A stretch of DNA of 64,000 bases, from NCBI GenBank assembly GCA_029379385.1, contig CM055611.1, positions 8,122,001 through 8,186,000 on the forward strand, in the 5' to 3' direction. This DNA comes from Quillaja saponaria (taxonomy: Eukaryota > Streptophyta > Magnoliopsida > Fabales > Quillajaceae). This document shows, one piece after another, positions 38,071 through 48,464 of this stretch. Under the pieces are notes generated by a model that was not told the DNA's origin, did no database searches, and saw only the letters and a list, made by a program, of their open reading frames with translations. A program made the position numbers and the translations under genes. Within the stretch, counting starts at the first letter, position 1, and every line of letters begins with the position of its first letter.

Positions 38071-38452
38071 TGAAGGAACATAAATCCCTCTTTCTTCGCC
38101 ATCATATCTTCTTCTTTATTTTCATTATTCTCTATTGATTGCAATTAAAGTCTATTGATTTGTTTATCCTTTTCTATTTTGAGCAACTTCTATTATTTAT
38201 TGAAGGAACATAAATCCCTTCTTCTTTGTCATCATATCTTCTTCTTTATTTCCATTATTCTCTATTGATTGTAATTAAAGTCTATTGATTTGTTTTCCTT
38301 TTCTATTTTGAGCAACTTCTGTTATTCTCTATTGATTGTAATTGATTTGTTTTCCTTTTCTATTTTGAGCAACTTTGCTCTTCCTCTTGTATAAATACAT
38401 TATCATTGAGATTGATCGGTGTAGCCTTTTATAATACTAATTGCTTTGTCTC
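38071..38452 (+). repeat. Copia 5' LTR with internal duplications
   Basis: 382 bases. A unit of about 125 bases beginning at the LTR's own start (TTGAAGGAACATAAATCCC) is repeated at 38198. A shorter third partial unit (about 38332-38380) repeats the TTCTCTATTGATTGTAATTG...GAGCAACTT portion and is absent from the 3' LTR. Confidence 0.85.
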
Positions 38453-38456
38453 TTTA

Positions 38457-38468
38457 TGGTATTAGAGC
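38457..38468 (+). promoter_or_regulatory. Copia primer binding site
   Basis: TGGTATTAGAGC just after the 5' LTR is one change away from the standard plant tRNA-iMet complement TGGTATCAGAGC. Confidence 0.85.
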
Positions 38469-38535
38469 GGTAAGCTCTAACGAGCAGTATAAATCCATCT
38501 CTTCATCGCCCTTTTTTTTTTTTTTTTCAGCAACC

Positions 38536-39042
38536 ATGACAACTGATAGTTCCTCCACCACCAAAAACACTACACCTGAAACAGAGACACCCCGAACCAA
38601 CACCCTATCCATCCAACCATTCAGATCTGTTATCAACATACTCACACAGTCTAGTCAATGTATCTCCATCAATCTAGGCACCCAACTACACATCAAACTT
38701 ACAGGCAACAGCAACTATCTCACATGGAGAGCTCAAATAGAACTTCTCTTTCTTGGATACGATCTATTGTCGTATATTGAAAGCACCCTTCTCTGCCCGC
38801 CATTGACAAATCCACAGTATCACTCCTGGCACTGCCAAGATGGACTCATTCGCCATGCCATCATAGCCTCAGATGATGCTACCATTGCCCAGCTCGTCGC
38901 TACATCCAAAAATTCCCTTAAAGCTTGGACTCAGCTTGAGACTTCATATGCCAACAAGTCTCAGTCTCGTGTTTATAATCTCCGAGAAACTCTTAACCAG
39001 ATCTCCAAAGGAACCAACTCTATTGCCCTAGTATCTCAATGA
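38536..39042 (+). pseudogene. Copia gag (N-terminal part, premature stop)
   Basis: Open for 168 codons from ATG 38536, which follows a leader with a T-run. I chose this start because the upstream in-frame ATG at 38446 lies in the LTR. The N-terminus is Ser/Thr-rich. The segment NYLTWRAQIELLFLGYDLLSYIE and then ATSKNSLKAWTQLETSYANKSQSRV is typical of copia gag (UBN2/retrotran_gag family). The frame ends TGA at 39042, but homologous sequence continues in other frames to about 39300. No zinc knuckle is readable. Confidence 0.85.
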
Positions 39043-39459
39043 GATATGATCCATTACCAATAAACTAGCTATCTCTGGCCATCCCATATGACCACAAGAG
39101 CTTGTTATGAAAACTCTCACTGGATTGGGACCTGAAATGATCCGATCAGTGCTGTAATTCGAACGAGGGATTCTCCTATCTCCTTTGAAGAACTCCATGA
39201 AAAACTCTCTCATCATGAAATTTTTCTTCGCCATCAAAGCTCCAAATGAGAACAGCTTACTATCACTGCTCAATTCACTTAACGGAGCAACCAAGGAAAT
39301 CGCAATTCTCGCCAAAGCAATAATAATAGGCGTTCTCATCTGCAATTGGGCTCCACGACTAGCAATATACCCCACAGTAATGTTACACCGAGAAGCAACA
39401 ATTGGCGTACCTCATATTCTTCTGGTAACAATGGAAACTCAAACAAACCCGACTAGAGT

Positions 39460-40763
39460 ACAATGGCACAGATGATGTCATTATTGGTGACGGTAATGGT
39501 AGTAAAATCACCCACACGGGAGATACTACCCTTTCTTCTAAATCTCATAATTTTGTTCTAAAAAATGTCTTGTATGCCCCTTTTATTCGTAAAAATCTTA
39601 TATCTATTCATCTATTTTGTTCAAAAAATAATACATTTGTTGAATTCTTTCCATTTTATTTTGTTGTGAAGGATTTGAGAACGTGGGAGCCTCTAGCTCA
39701 AGGCCCGAATAGAAGTCGCCTTTAAGAATGGACTAGTCATGATCCTCCAAGAGCTGCCTATGTCACTAATAAAGCTACATGTCTTCCTTTCTCTATGTGG
39801 CATCATCGTTTAGGTCATCCTCACATTAGGACTTTACAATATCTTATTTCTAAATTTAATTTGCCATGTTTTTCAACTTCCAAAACTAGTTGTAATTCAT
39901 GTCTTTTCAATAAAGGTCATTGGTTACCTTTTTCCACCTCTTCTTTGAAAAGCACTAAACCTTTAAAGTTGCTTTATACTAATGTTTGGAGACCCTCTCC
40001 TGTTATATCTTTTGAAGGTTATAGATTTTATGTCATATTTGTTGATCACTTCACAAAATATACACGGCTATTTACTCTGAAAAAGAAGTCCAATATGCCA
40101 TCCACTTTTCTTTCTTTTAAATCACATGTTGAAAAATTCTTCAACTCACTAATTATTATTGTTTATTCAGATGGTGGTGGGGAATATGAAAGCTTAACCA
40201 AGTATATGAATAACATGGGCATTCAACATCTTTTATCTCTGCCATACACCCCTCAAAGGGTTAGCAGTGCTGAAAAAAGGCATCGACATATCATGAGAAT
40301 AACCCTCACGTTGCTTCGTCAAGCGTCTATGCCACTTTACCTATGGTCGTATGCTTGCCAAACAGTGGTTTACTTAATAAACCGCATGACCACACCCATC
40401 CTCCAGAACCAATCTCTATATCAAGCTTTATTTTGTCAAGAACCCAATTACCACTCATTCTGTACCTTTGGTTGCTTATGCTATCCTTGGCTTCGCCCTT
40501 GTGCCCCTAATAAACTTGCACCTAAATCTACGCCATGTGTGTTCTTAGGATATTTAGTCAAGTACCATAGCTACAAATGCCTTGATCCAAAAACCAATCA
40601 CTTGTTTTTATCCCGCCATGTTATTTTTGAAGAGACTGATTTTCCCTATGAGTGCTTCCATTTAGACCAACCCCAACCAAAAGATATAAATTATTCTATA
40701 TGGCTAGATTTTCTTCGTTCCTCTCATCCACCACTGCCACAAGCCTTGCCAAACACAACCTAG
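39460..40763 (+). pseudogene. Copia protease end, pre-integrase and integrase
   Basis: About 39460-39720 reads as the end of the protease/linker (NGTDDVIIGDGNG then KNVLYAPFIRKNLISI). The Asp-Thr/Ser-Gly active-site part is missing. From 39795 a 322-codon frame is open. MWHHRLGHPHIRTL is the pre-integrase motif, CNSC belongs to the zinc region, and the integrase core follows. In the core the position usually occupied by the first catalytic Asp (TDVWGPSP in the family) reads TNVWRPSP, so it is Asn. The second Asp (YSDGGGEY) and the Glu (AEKRHRH) remain. The frame stops at 40763. The following 40764-41090 is a decayed linker. Confidence 0.88.
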
Positions 40764-41089
40764 ACTGATCATTTCCTCACCACCAATATCCAAGTTCTGC
40801 CGACCACCTCCTCTTGACCAAACATGCCCATGTCAGACAGAACAAGCAAAGTCCCCATCCCATCTGCCTATCCACCATCACTTACTTCAGCTTCTACATC
40901 TGATCATGTCCATTTAGAGTCGCCTCTTCCGACGGGCTTGAGCAATGATGCTTCCGCCTTTACCTCGTAGCAGATAAGTAACACTTCCTCATCTTCCTGT
41001 CATCTTTCACATCCACCACTGCCACTTGTACAATCTCCCCCTGTTACTCAATCTCAAAATAAAATTTTCAAACCATAAAAGCCCATTGA

Positions 41090-42620
41090 TTATTCTGCCT
41101 TGGTTGTTTCTACAGCTAATCAGGTTGTTCCCATGTCTTATAGGCAGGCTACAAAGGATAAAAATTGGTGAGATGCTATGCAAGCTGAAATTTCGGCAAT
41201 GGTGAAAAATGGCACCTTGACACTTGTTCTTCCTTCACCTGCTCAGAACATAGTTTGGTGCAAATGGGTCTACTGAGTCAAATACAGAGCTGACAGTTCT
41301 CTTGATCGATATAAAGCTCACCTTTAATCAACTACCCGGAGTTGATTTTTCTGAAACATTCAATCCTGTGGTCAAACCGACAACAATTTGGCTCATCTTG
41401 ATTCTTACCATGTTTCACAAGTGGAAACTCTATCAGTTAGATATGAACAATGTCTTTCTACAAGGCACTCTTGGAGAAGAAGTTTACATGAGTCAACCGC
41501 CAGGCTATGTTGATTCTAAGCACCCATCTTATGTCTGCAAGCTTCACAAAGCAATATATGGCCTTCATCAAGCACCGAGAGCATGGTACAATGAATTTCA
41601 AACTTATTCTTCATTCTTATGGCTTTGTTAATTCAACCTCTGATGCTTCCCTATTCATACTTCACGGCCAACATTTTGTGGTTTATTTACTTATCTATGT
41701 TGATGACATTATTCTTATTGGCTCATCCAACCAAGCAATACTATAAGTTAATGCTACCTTATCATCTCAATTTTCTCTTAAGAACCTTTCATCATTGAAA
41801 TATTTTCTTGGCCTTGAAGTTTGTCACACTCTTAATGGCATTCTTCTATGCTAAAAAAAATACATCACTAATCTACTTCAAAGGTTCAATATGATGGAAG
41901 CCAAAGGAGTGTCTTCACCCATGTCTAACTCTGTGGTCCTTAAACTAGATGATGATGCAGGTCTTACTAATCCAAAGGAGTGTCGCCAATTTATAAGAAC
42001 TTTTCAATACTTGGCTTTTACACGACCTGACCTTGCCTTTGTAGTAAATCGTCTTTCTCAATTCATGCACAAGCCGTCTGCTTCTCATTGGTAAGCTGCG
42101 AAACGAGTACTTCAATACCTCAAAGCAACTTATCATTTTGCTCTCAAGCTATAGCCAATTGCTCATTTGAGGCTCATTGCATTCTCTGATTCAGATTGGG
42201 CTGGTAATCCAAATGATCGGACCTCCACTAGAGCTTATTTATTGTTTCTTGGTGGTGCTCCTATAAGTTGGTCATCAAGGAAACAATGAACAGTTGCCAG
42301 ATCTTCGACAGAAGCAGAATAAAAAGCAATTGCAAACACTGCCGCCGAAATAAATTAGGTTGTCCACCTTCTTCATGAGCTACATTATTGTCCTCTTGAT
42401 GTTCCCGTAATTTACTATGACAATCTTGGAGCCACATTCCTATGTCAAAACCGAGTATTTCATAGCCGAATGAAATATGTTGTAGTAGATTATCATTTTG
42501 TTTGACGACAAGTTCAATTCAAACACCTTGCAGTTCGACATGTCCATGCTGATCAACTTGTTGATACTCTCATCAAAGTTGTCTCCGTTACATTGTTTCA
42601 CTAGCATCGGTCCAAGATAG
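41090..42620 (+). pseudogene. Copia reverse transcriptase and RNase H
   Basis: Fragmented over three frames. 41302-41631 carries PGVDFSETFNPVVKPTTI, QLDMNNVFLQGTL and VYMSQPPGYVD. A frameshift near 41600 moves to the frame containing YVDDIILIGS (about 41696-41725), so the catalytic YVDD is intact. A stop follows at about 41746. RNase H-like sequence includes RPDLAFVVNRLSQFMHKPS (42020-42080) and then FSDSDWAGNPNDRTSTRAY (about 42185-42240), with stops before and after. The usual ADILTK end is changed (VDTLIK). It is inactive as a unit. Confidence 0.88.
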
Positions 42621-42657
42621 GTGTCATTGAGCCTACACATATCTTGCAGGGGCGTAT

Positions 42658-42982
42658 TGAAGGAACATAAATCCCTCCTTCTTCGCCATCATATCTTCTT
42701 CTTTATTTCTGTTATTCTCCATTGATTGCAATTAAAGTCTATTGATTTGTTTTTCCTTTTCTATTTTGAGCAACTTCCGTTATTTATTGAAGGAACATAA
42801 ATCCCTATTTCTTCTCCATCTTATCTTCTTCTTTATTTCCGTTATTCTCCATTGATTGTAATTAAAGTCTATTGATTTGTTTTCCTTTTCTATTTTGAGC
42901 AACTTTGCTCTTCCTCTTGTATAAGTACATTATCAATGAGATTGATCAGTGTGGCCTTTTACAATACCAATTGCTTTGTCTC
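42658..42982 (+). repeat. Copia 3' LTR
   Basis: 325 bases. It contains the same internal duplication of the LTR start (42658 and 42786) as the 5' copy but lacks the third partial unit. The shared duplication predates this insertion. The extra partial unit in the 5' LTR arose after it or at reverse transcription. Confidence 0.87.
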
Positions 42983-43004
42983 TTTATATTTAACTTCCCG
43001 CTGA

Positions 43005-43740
43005 ACCCCATTTTCAAAGATAACTATCCTAAATACTTAAACTTGCATAAATGAACCCCGTTGATCCAAACAAGGAAACGCTTGTTCTTACAGATCTTAT
43101 TCAACCACATGGATGTGCTGGTATTTATGGATCTTTAAACGTATGTGTATTTTACCGTATTATTACCCAAAGCCCTATTTTTCAAATATAATTAGCCTAA
43201 ACACCTAAACTTGTACAAAATGAACTCCTTTGATTCAAACAAGGTACCATTTGTTCCTACAAGACTTATTAAACCCCACGAACTTGCCAATATTCTTGGC
43301 TTATAAAGTATATGTGTATTTTATTGTTTTGCCACCCGACGTTTTTCAAAGTTAACTAGTCTACACACCCAAAATTGCATATAATGAACTCTAATCCAAA
43401 TGAGAAACCTTCCTACAAGTCTTATTCAACCCCACTGATGTACCATTATACCGGATCATAAAATGTATGTGTATTTTACTATTTTGCCCCTAAAGCCCCG
43501 ATTTTCAAATTTAACTAGCCTAAACATCTAAACTTGCATAAAATGAGTTGCTCCAAATGAAGAATTGTTTGTTCCTACAAGCCTTATTCACCTTCACAGA
43601 CATATCGGTACTCCTTACTCGTCAAACGAAAGTGTATTTTATTGCCACCATGAATCCCTTTTCAAACTTAGCTTAAACATCTAAACTTGAATAAAATAAA
43701 CTTCGTTGATCCAAATAAGGGACCATTTATTTCTCCGCTT
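43005..43740. repeat. Satellite-like tandem array, about 150-166 bp monomers
   Basis: Monomers begin with TTTTCAAA-like sequence at about 43010, 43173, 43337, 43498 and 43651. Each has ACTAGCCTAAACA, AAACTTGCATAAAATGA, TTGTTCCTACAAG, CTTATTCA and GTGTATTTTA in that order. About four and a half units are present and are well diverged. Monomer size is close to nucleosome length, as for plant satellites. There is no coding potential. Confidence 0.85.
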
Positions 43741-44575
43741 TTACACAACCAGTGGATAAACTAAGAGATGTTCAAGTCTAAGCACACCTTATACAACCAA
43801 CTAGTAGATAAACTAAGAAATGTCACTACAAAATAGAAATATGCATACTTTAAAAATTAGGGGAAAGTTCAAAAATTTAATTGAAAAATGTTAGATTAAT
43901 TGTAAAGAAGGAAGATCAATATGGGAAACTAGCAATTGAAAAATTTTAGTACACATTGGAAAAGAAAAAGGAAACGAGTTTGGGTTATGTTAGTTTGGTT
44001 TAAAATAGAAAATTGTGTCTTATGGTTTAAACAAAAAGATTATGGTTTTTGGTTTAAAAATAGAAAATAATATCTTTTGGTTTTAAAACAAAATATCATG
44101 TCTTGATTTATAGTAAGACTTTTTCCTAATGTTGTGATTATTAGGATTGTATCCTTTATGAAATGATGCAACCTTTCACATCATACTCTTTGGGATATAT
44201 AAATAACAAACAAATTTCCATTTTTTTTAAAAGAGAAGTTTTGTTAAGATGAGAACATGTTCTTCTTCTTCTACCCTTTCTCTCAGTTTTCATGTATTTT
44301 ATGTTTATATTCTATCTTGCAACTAGAATGTAGAAGGAGCAGGTTTTATTTTGGTAGACAAATTTACTGTAATCTCATTTGCAATATAAGGGGCCTAAAT
44401 ATTGTCTTAAAGATAGATTGTTTAACATTCAAATCAGGTTTAAAAGATGAATTTCCATTGATATTGTTGTAAATATTTTCCAATAAGAAGAAGATGTACA
44501 AGTTAATTCCTTATAGAAAAGTCACGAGACTTCAGTTGATAACTTTAGCTGAATGAAGTATAAATTGTTAGAACC
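43741..44575. other. Unassigned spacer
   Basis: AT-rich sequence between the satellite-like array and the LTR at 44576. ACCAGTGGATAAACTAAGA is followed by a similar phrase 50-60 bases later, and short TTTGGTTTAAAA-type repeats lie at 43990-44090. No gene or recognisable mobile element is visible. Confidence 0.5.
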
Positions 44576-45222
44576 CAATTGCTTAGCGTACATTTTAGGA
44601 TGTTGTACGCAAATTATTATAATCATGTAAATCATGAATTTATATGGGATAAGTTAAAATAAGATGATAAATATATATATATATATATATAGGTGATTTA
44701 ACGCCTACGTAAATTTAAAAAAAAATTCAAAACAAATAAACTCAAATGCATGTGTGAATGCATATAAATTATATTTATACTAATAATTAAAGGTAGACTT
44801 AATTTACATCACCCATAAATTAAATAACCCATTTATGCATATAATATTAGTAGTATATCACATTTGGTCTTGTAGCCAAAACTATGGCCGACTTGCTAGA
44901 GATATTTTTTCTTTTCTTTTTCTTTCTCTCATTATTCCTCTCGGCTGGCCTGTTAGCTTTTCTATTTTTCCACCTTGTATTGCCAAGCTTTCTTAGGTAA
45001 ATAGGGTGCAATTTTCTTGGGTTAAGTAAGGGCAAGGTATGAATTACTGCCTACTCCCCTTCCTTTGTTTTAAGGTGCTGTTTTGTGCTCCTTGTTTCGT
45101 ATATATACAGTGGTAGATACCAAAAAAAATGGGTTATGTTTTGGGTATAGTGTTATGATTTATTTGCTGTGAATTTGAGGAGTGCTAGGTAGGTGTTGTG
45201 AGCCGTGGAAACCATGGGAGGT

Positions 45223-45260
<38 letters not shown>
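45223..45260. repeat. Poly-G homopolymer (38 G)
   Basis: Uninterrupted run of G in the solo LTR. It creates an apparent poly-Gly/poly-Pro open frame that is not a gene. Runs of this length are prone to length errors in sequencing. Confidence 0.9.
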
Positions 45261-45261
<1 letters not shown>

Positions 45262-45740
45262 GGTGAAGGGAGAGAGGGAGAGATGGATGGCAGCAGCAAG
45301 GCTATGGCCGAATTGCAGTGGCCCTGTTGTTGGGTATTTCAAAATCTGTTTTGTGATGATGGTGGTAAATTTAGTTAGTTAGGGATTGGTGTATTCAACT
45401 TGAAGAGTGAGTGGTGGTGATCAATTTTTGGAGCTAAAATTAGCAACCAAGCTGCTGTCCCCTGTTATGGGCAACAATTTGGTTGCCAATTTTCCTTTTC
45501 AGTTAGTGTTAAACGTGAAAGGTAGCTAGTGTTAGGCGGCAATGAAATGGAGGAAAGGGGAATTGGACTTGGAGTCATGGGCTTAGTCTAAAAGAAGAAA
45601 ATAATAATAATAAATAAAATTTGAGAATGATTTGTTTCAATTAGATAAATTAAGAAATTCAATTAGACTAAGTGTATGTTTATTAGACTAATGGTGCAAA
45701 GAATAATGTTGAACAAGAATCAAGAATTTATGATAATGAA

Positions 45741-45743
<3 letters not shown>

Positions 45744-45777
<34 letters not shown>
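45744..45777. repeat. (AT)n microsatellite in an LTR
   Basis: 34 bases of alternating AT within the solo LTR 44576-47279. Confidence 0.95.
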
Positions 45778-45781
<4 letters not shown>

Positions 45782-47129
45782 TAGTTACATGTAAGTAATA
45801 AAATGGAAACTAGTTAGGTATTTGATAAGATAACTAGTTAAAGTTAAATTTAATATATACATGGAGATTAATTTATGTAGGGATCCATTGTTAAATAACT
45901 AATGAGGAAAAATGAAATTGGACTAGGTTAATGTTAAGTTATGGAATTTAAATTAGTGAATATATTGAATTAATCAATCTTACTTTAAGAAACATATTAG
46001 ACATAATTACTTACGATTAACTTTAAAATGATTATTATTAGTAACATATGAATTTATGATTTTCAGCTTCAGAGCATGTCGAGAAAATTCTGACACCATC
46101 ACAAACTAGATGGACTGACGAACCACGTACTTGAGCTTGTGAGTGAATTATGTGCTTTATGGTTATCAAATTTTTGTGTGTAATTATAAGTATATTTGAA
46201 TTGTTGTGTTATAAGGTAAAATAAACAAATGAGTTATTTTAGTAATTTAATTAAATGATATGTGTTTGATATTGAATGTGATTGATAAGGGTCAACAAAG
46301 TGAAATTTTCTGAGAAATGGTTTTATTTTCGAAATTAAAGTCCAGGTGTACCTAGGATATTTAAATTTGATATTTGACATGAATTATTCTGATGCTGATA
46401 ATTATTCTAAAAACAAATAAAGTGCTCAGCCCCGGTGGGACGGATTGTGTACGAAGAATTAATTTGTTGTGCAGGCACGTAAATGCCCGGTAGGGGGAGA
46501 TAATGTTGTGGGGGGCTGAGTTACTTGTTGGCCTTTGTTTGATTAATTGGTTGTTTAAATTGTTTGTGTTGTTTGTATGATTTGTTGATATGTTGAGATT
46601 TGTGAACTAAGTAAATTGTAATCATTTGATAATTATAATTATGTACATGTGTAAGTAAATCTAAATATGAGTTTGAGCCATGATTTATGTGTTGTATGAT
46701 GCTGATACCCTTAGGTTATATGGTTTGCTCACTAAGTTTCTGTGACTCACTCTTTCCATTATGGTTGTTTTTTTTAGTTTCCAGGAAACTACTATTGGCC
46801 ATGACAAACATTTGCTACCTATCGACTCTGTTGCAGCAAAGTACATCTCGGAGATCGCACACATGGAGCATATGGGATGATACTTGCAATTGCTTTAGGT
46901 GTTATACATATATCGAATTCACCACGGTGATTACATGTTTTGTTAGGAGCGAAGCTCCTCTGTATATTTTGATATTATAATTTACTATAGATGTTATAAA
47001 CAGGTTGTTTGTATATATTATGAGTATGTTCCACCGTACAAGGAATCCCTGCCAGTATTTTCAGTAATATTGTAGTAGTCTTAACTATAATGTGTTTATA
47101 AGTCTGTGAGACACATTACTTGAGTATTT

Positions 47130-47232
47130 ATGGAGTTTTAATAAAACAATGCACTTCTTTTATAAACTATATCTAGTAAAATACTTTCAATTGACTTGTA
47201 GAAATCTTTAGTTGATCATGTTAGTTAATTAA
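47130..47232 (+). repeat. 103-bp exact direct repeat, copy 1 (inside LTR)
   Basis: Identical by eye to 47478-47580. It replaces the section of the LTR where other family members carry TTTTCTTGGTTTTAA-like sequence, so it looks like inserted filler rather than original LTR. Confidence 0.93.
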
Positions 47233-47477
47233 GACACCCTTTCTTCCGACTAGTCATACCTCCATTTGAAGGTGTGACATAAATGAAATGTTTCATTTTG
47301 ATCTAGTTGTATAGCAACTTAGTTAATGAACATTCAATTGTTGGAGTTTAGTTAATCGTATCTCACTTGATTGAATCCATGAAGTCTTTCTATGATAGTG
47401 AGATGATCTTCTTCAGTGGATCTTGAAAAGTTTCATTTCAGTTGAATTATAAGTTTTAAGTTGATCTCTTTCAACTA

Positions 47478-47580
47478 ATGGAGTTTTAATAAAACAATGC
47501 ACTTCTTTTATAAACTATATCTAGTAAAATACTTTCAATTGACTTGTAGAAATCTTTAGTTGATCATGTTAGTTAATTAA
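47478..47580 (+). repeat. 103-bp exact direct repeat, copy 2 (outside LTR)
   Basis: Second copy of the identical 103-base segment, in sequence that flanks the solo LTR. It is the probable donor of the copy found within the LTR. Confidence 0.93.
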
Positions 47581-48420
47581 CGTAGTGTAAAACACTGTCG
47601 TAATGATTCCAATCCAATTCAATTGATTGATAAAATGTATATTTAATAAAAGAAAAATCAAATAAATAGATTATTGTAATTTAATTTTAATGATTTAGTT
47701 ATCATAAAAATCAAATGAAGGAATCATTAGCTTAATTTTGTAATTAATTCAACATAAAGCATGATGCAGTATCATATAAAACAATAAGACATCCTAGCTA
47801 CTGTAAATCGCATAAATTTAAACAAATTGAAGAAACTCATGTCACAGGAAACACGTAGATATAAAAAATGACCTTTGATTGGAGAAAAGCAAAGAGAGAG
47901 ATTGATCGAAAAAGATCACCAAACCAAACTTGAGATGACTTGGTACCATTTGTCTCTCACTTGTTAGAGGTTTGTAGGTTGAGATGGGAATGAAGAATGA
48001 GAGAGGAAAGAAATAAGGGGTGTTTATGTTAGAGAGAGATAGAAACATAGATTAGCGGGAGAGAGAATTGGGGGTTGAAATGCGACAAGAGGTGGCAAGC
48101 AGTGAGAGTTGTCGAAAGTGGTGAAAGGAGAAAGGAGAAAGGAGAAAGGAGAAAGGTTTGAAGAAGTAATGGATTGTTGCATTAAGAATATGAAAAATAG
48201 ATATTTTTTTACTCTTTTTTCTCTCTCTCCTAGGAGAAAAAATAGAGAAAATATTCTTATGAAAAAAAATTATCTCGGAAATATTTTTATTTTAAAACAA
48301 ATGAGAATAATGTTTATTTTGTTTTCGGCAACCACCCTAAAATAATATTGTGATAGTGAAATGTGACATAGTTTTTGATCTTCACGTAGGTCAGCCATCT
48401 TTAATACCCATTTTTACTAT
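47581..48420. other. Intergenic region upstream of the PHD gene
   Basis: AT-rich, with a purine-rich stretch from 47880 to 48170. A GGAGAAA heptamer is repeated about four and a half times at 48124-48156. No convincing gene is visible. It probably contains the distal promoter of the downstream gene. Confidence 0.5.
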
Positions 48421-48431
48421 GTCCTCTTGGA

Positions 48432-48439
48432 TATAAATA
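48432..48439 (+). promoter_or_regulatory. Candidate TATA box of the PHD gene
   Basis: TATAAATA at about 130-160 bases before a (GA)n tract (48590-48608) typical of plant 5' leaders. The transcription start would fall near 48465. This is a positional inference only. Confidence 0.35.
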
Positions 48440-48464
48440 TCTAAGATAAAAAGATAATTTTCTC

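Larger units (their letters stand above)
38071..42982 (+). mobile_element. Ty1/copia retrotransposon with both LTRs (TSD TTTAT)
   Basis: Flanked by TTTAT (38066-38070 and 42983-42987). LTRs start TGAAGGAACATAAATCCC and end near TTGCTTTGTCTC. A tRNA-iMet primer site follows the 5' LTR and GGGGCGTAT precedes the 3' LTR. The domain order gag, integrase, RT, RNase H is that of Ty1/copia. The short LTRs and the gag style (NYLTWRAQIELLFLGYDLL) fit the Ale/Retrofit type, which is an inference. Stops, a protease-region deletion and frameshifts make it non-autonomous. Confidence 0.9.
44576..47279 (+). mobile_element. Solo long LTR, 2704 bp (TSD TAAAT)
   Basis: Begins TGTTAGAACCC, ends GGTGTGACA, with perfect TAAAT flanks (44571-44575 and 47280-47284). 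It contains the family blocks: donor-like TTGTGAGTG near 46139, CCAGGTGTACCTAGGAT at about 46341, stem arms at 46421-46433 and 46513-46525, and TTTTTTTAG near 46778. A 103-base segment (47130-47232) inside it is not family sequence and is repeated outside at 47478. A 38-base G run lies at 45223-45260. No internal domain is present. Confidence 0.88.

Noticed and set aside
45160..45382. Poly-proline and poly-glycine frames on the two strands
   Set aside because: Artefact of the 38-base G run within a solo LTR.
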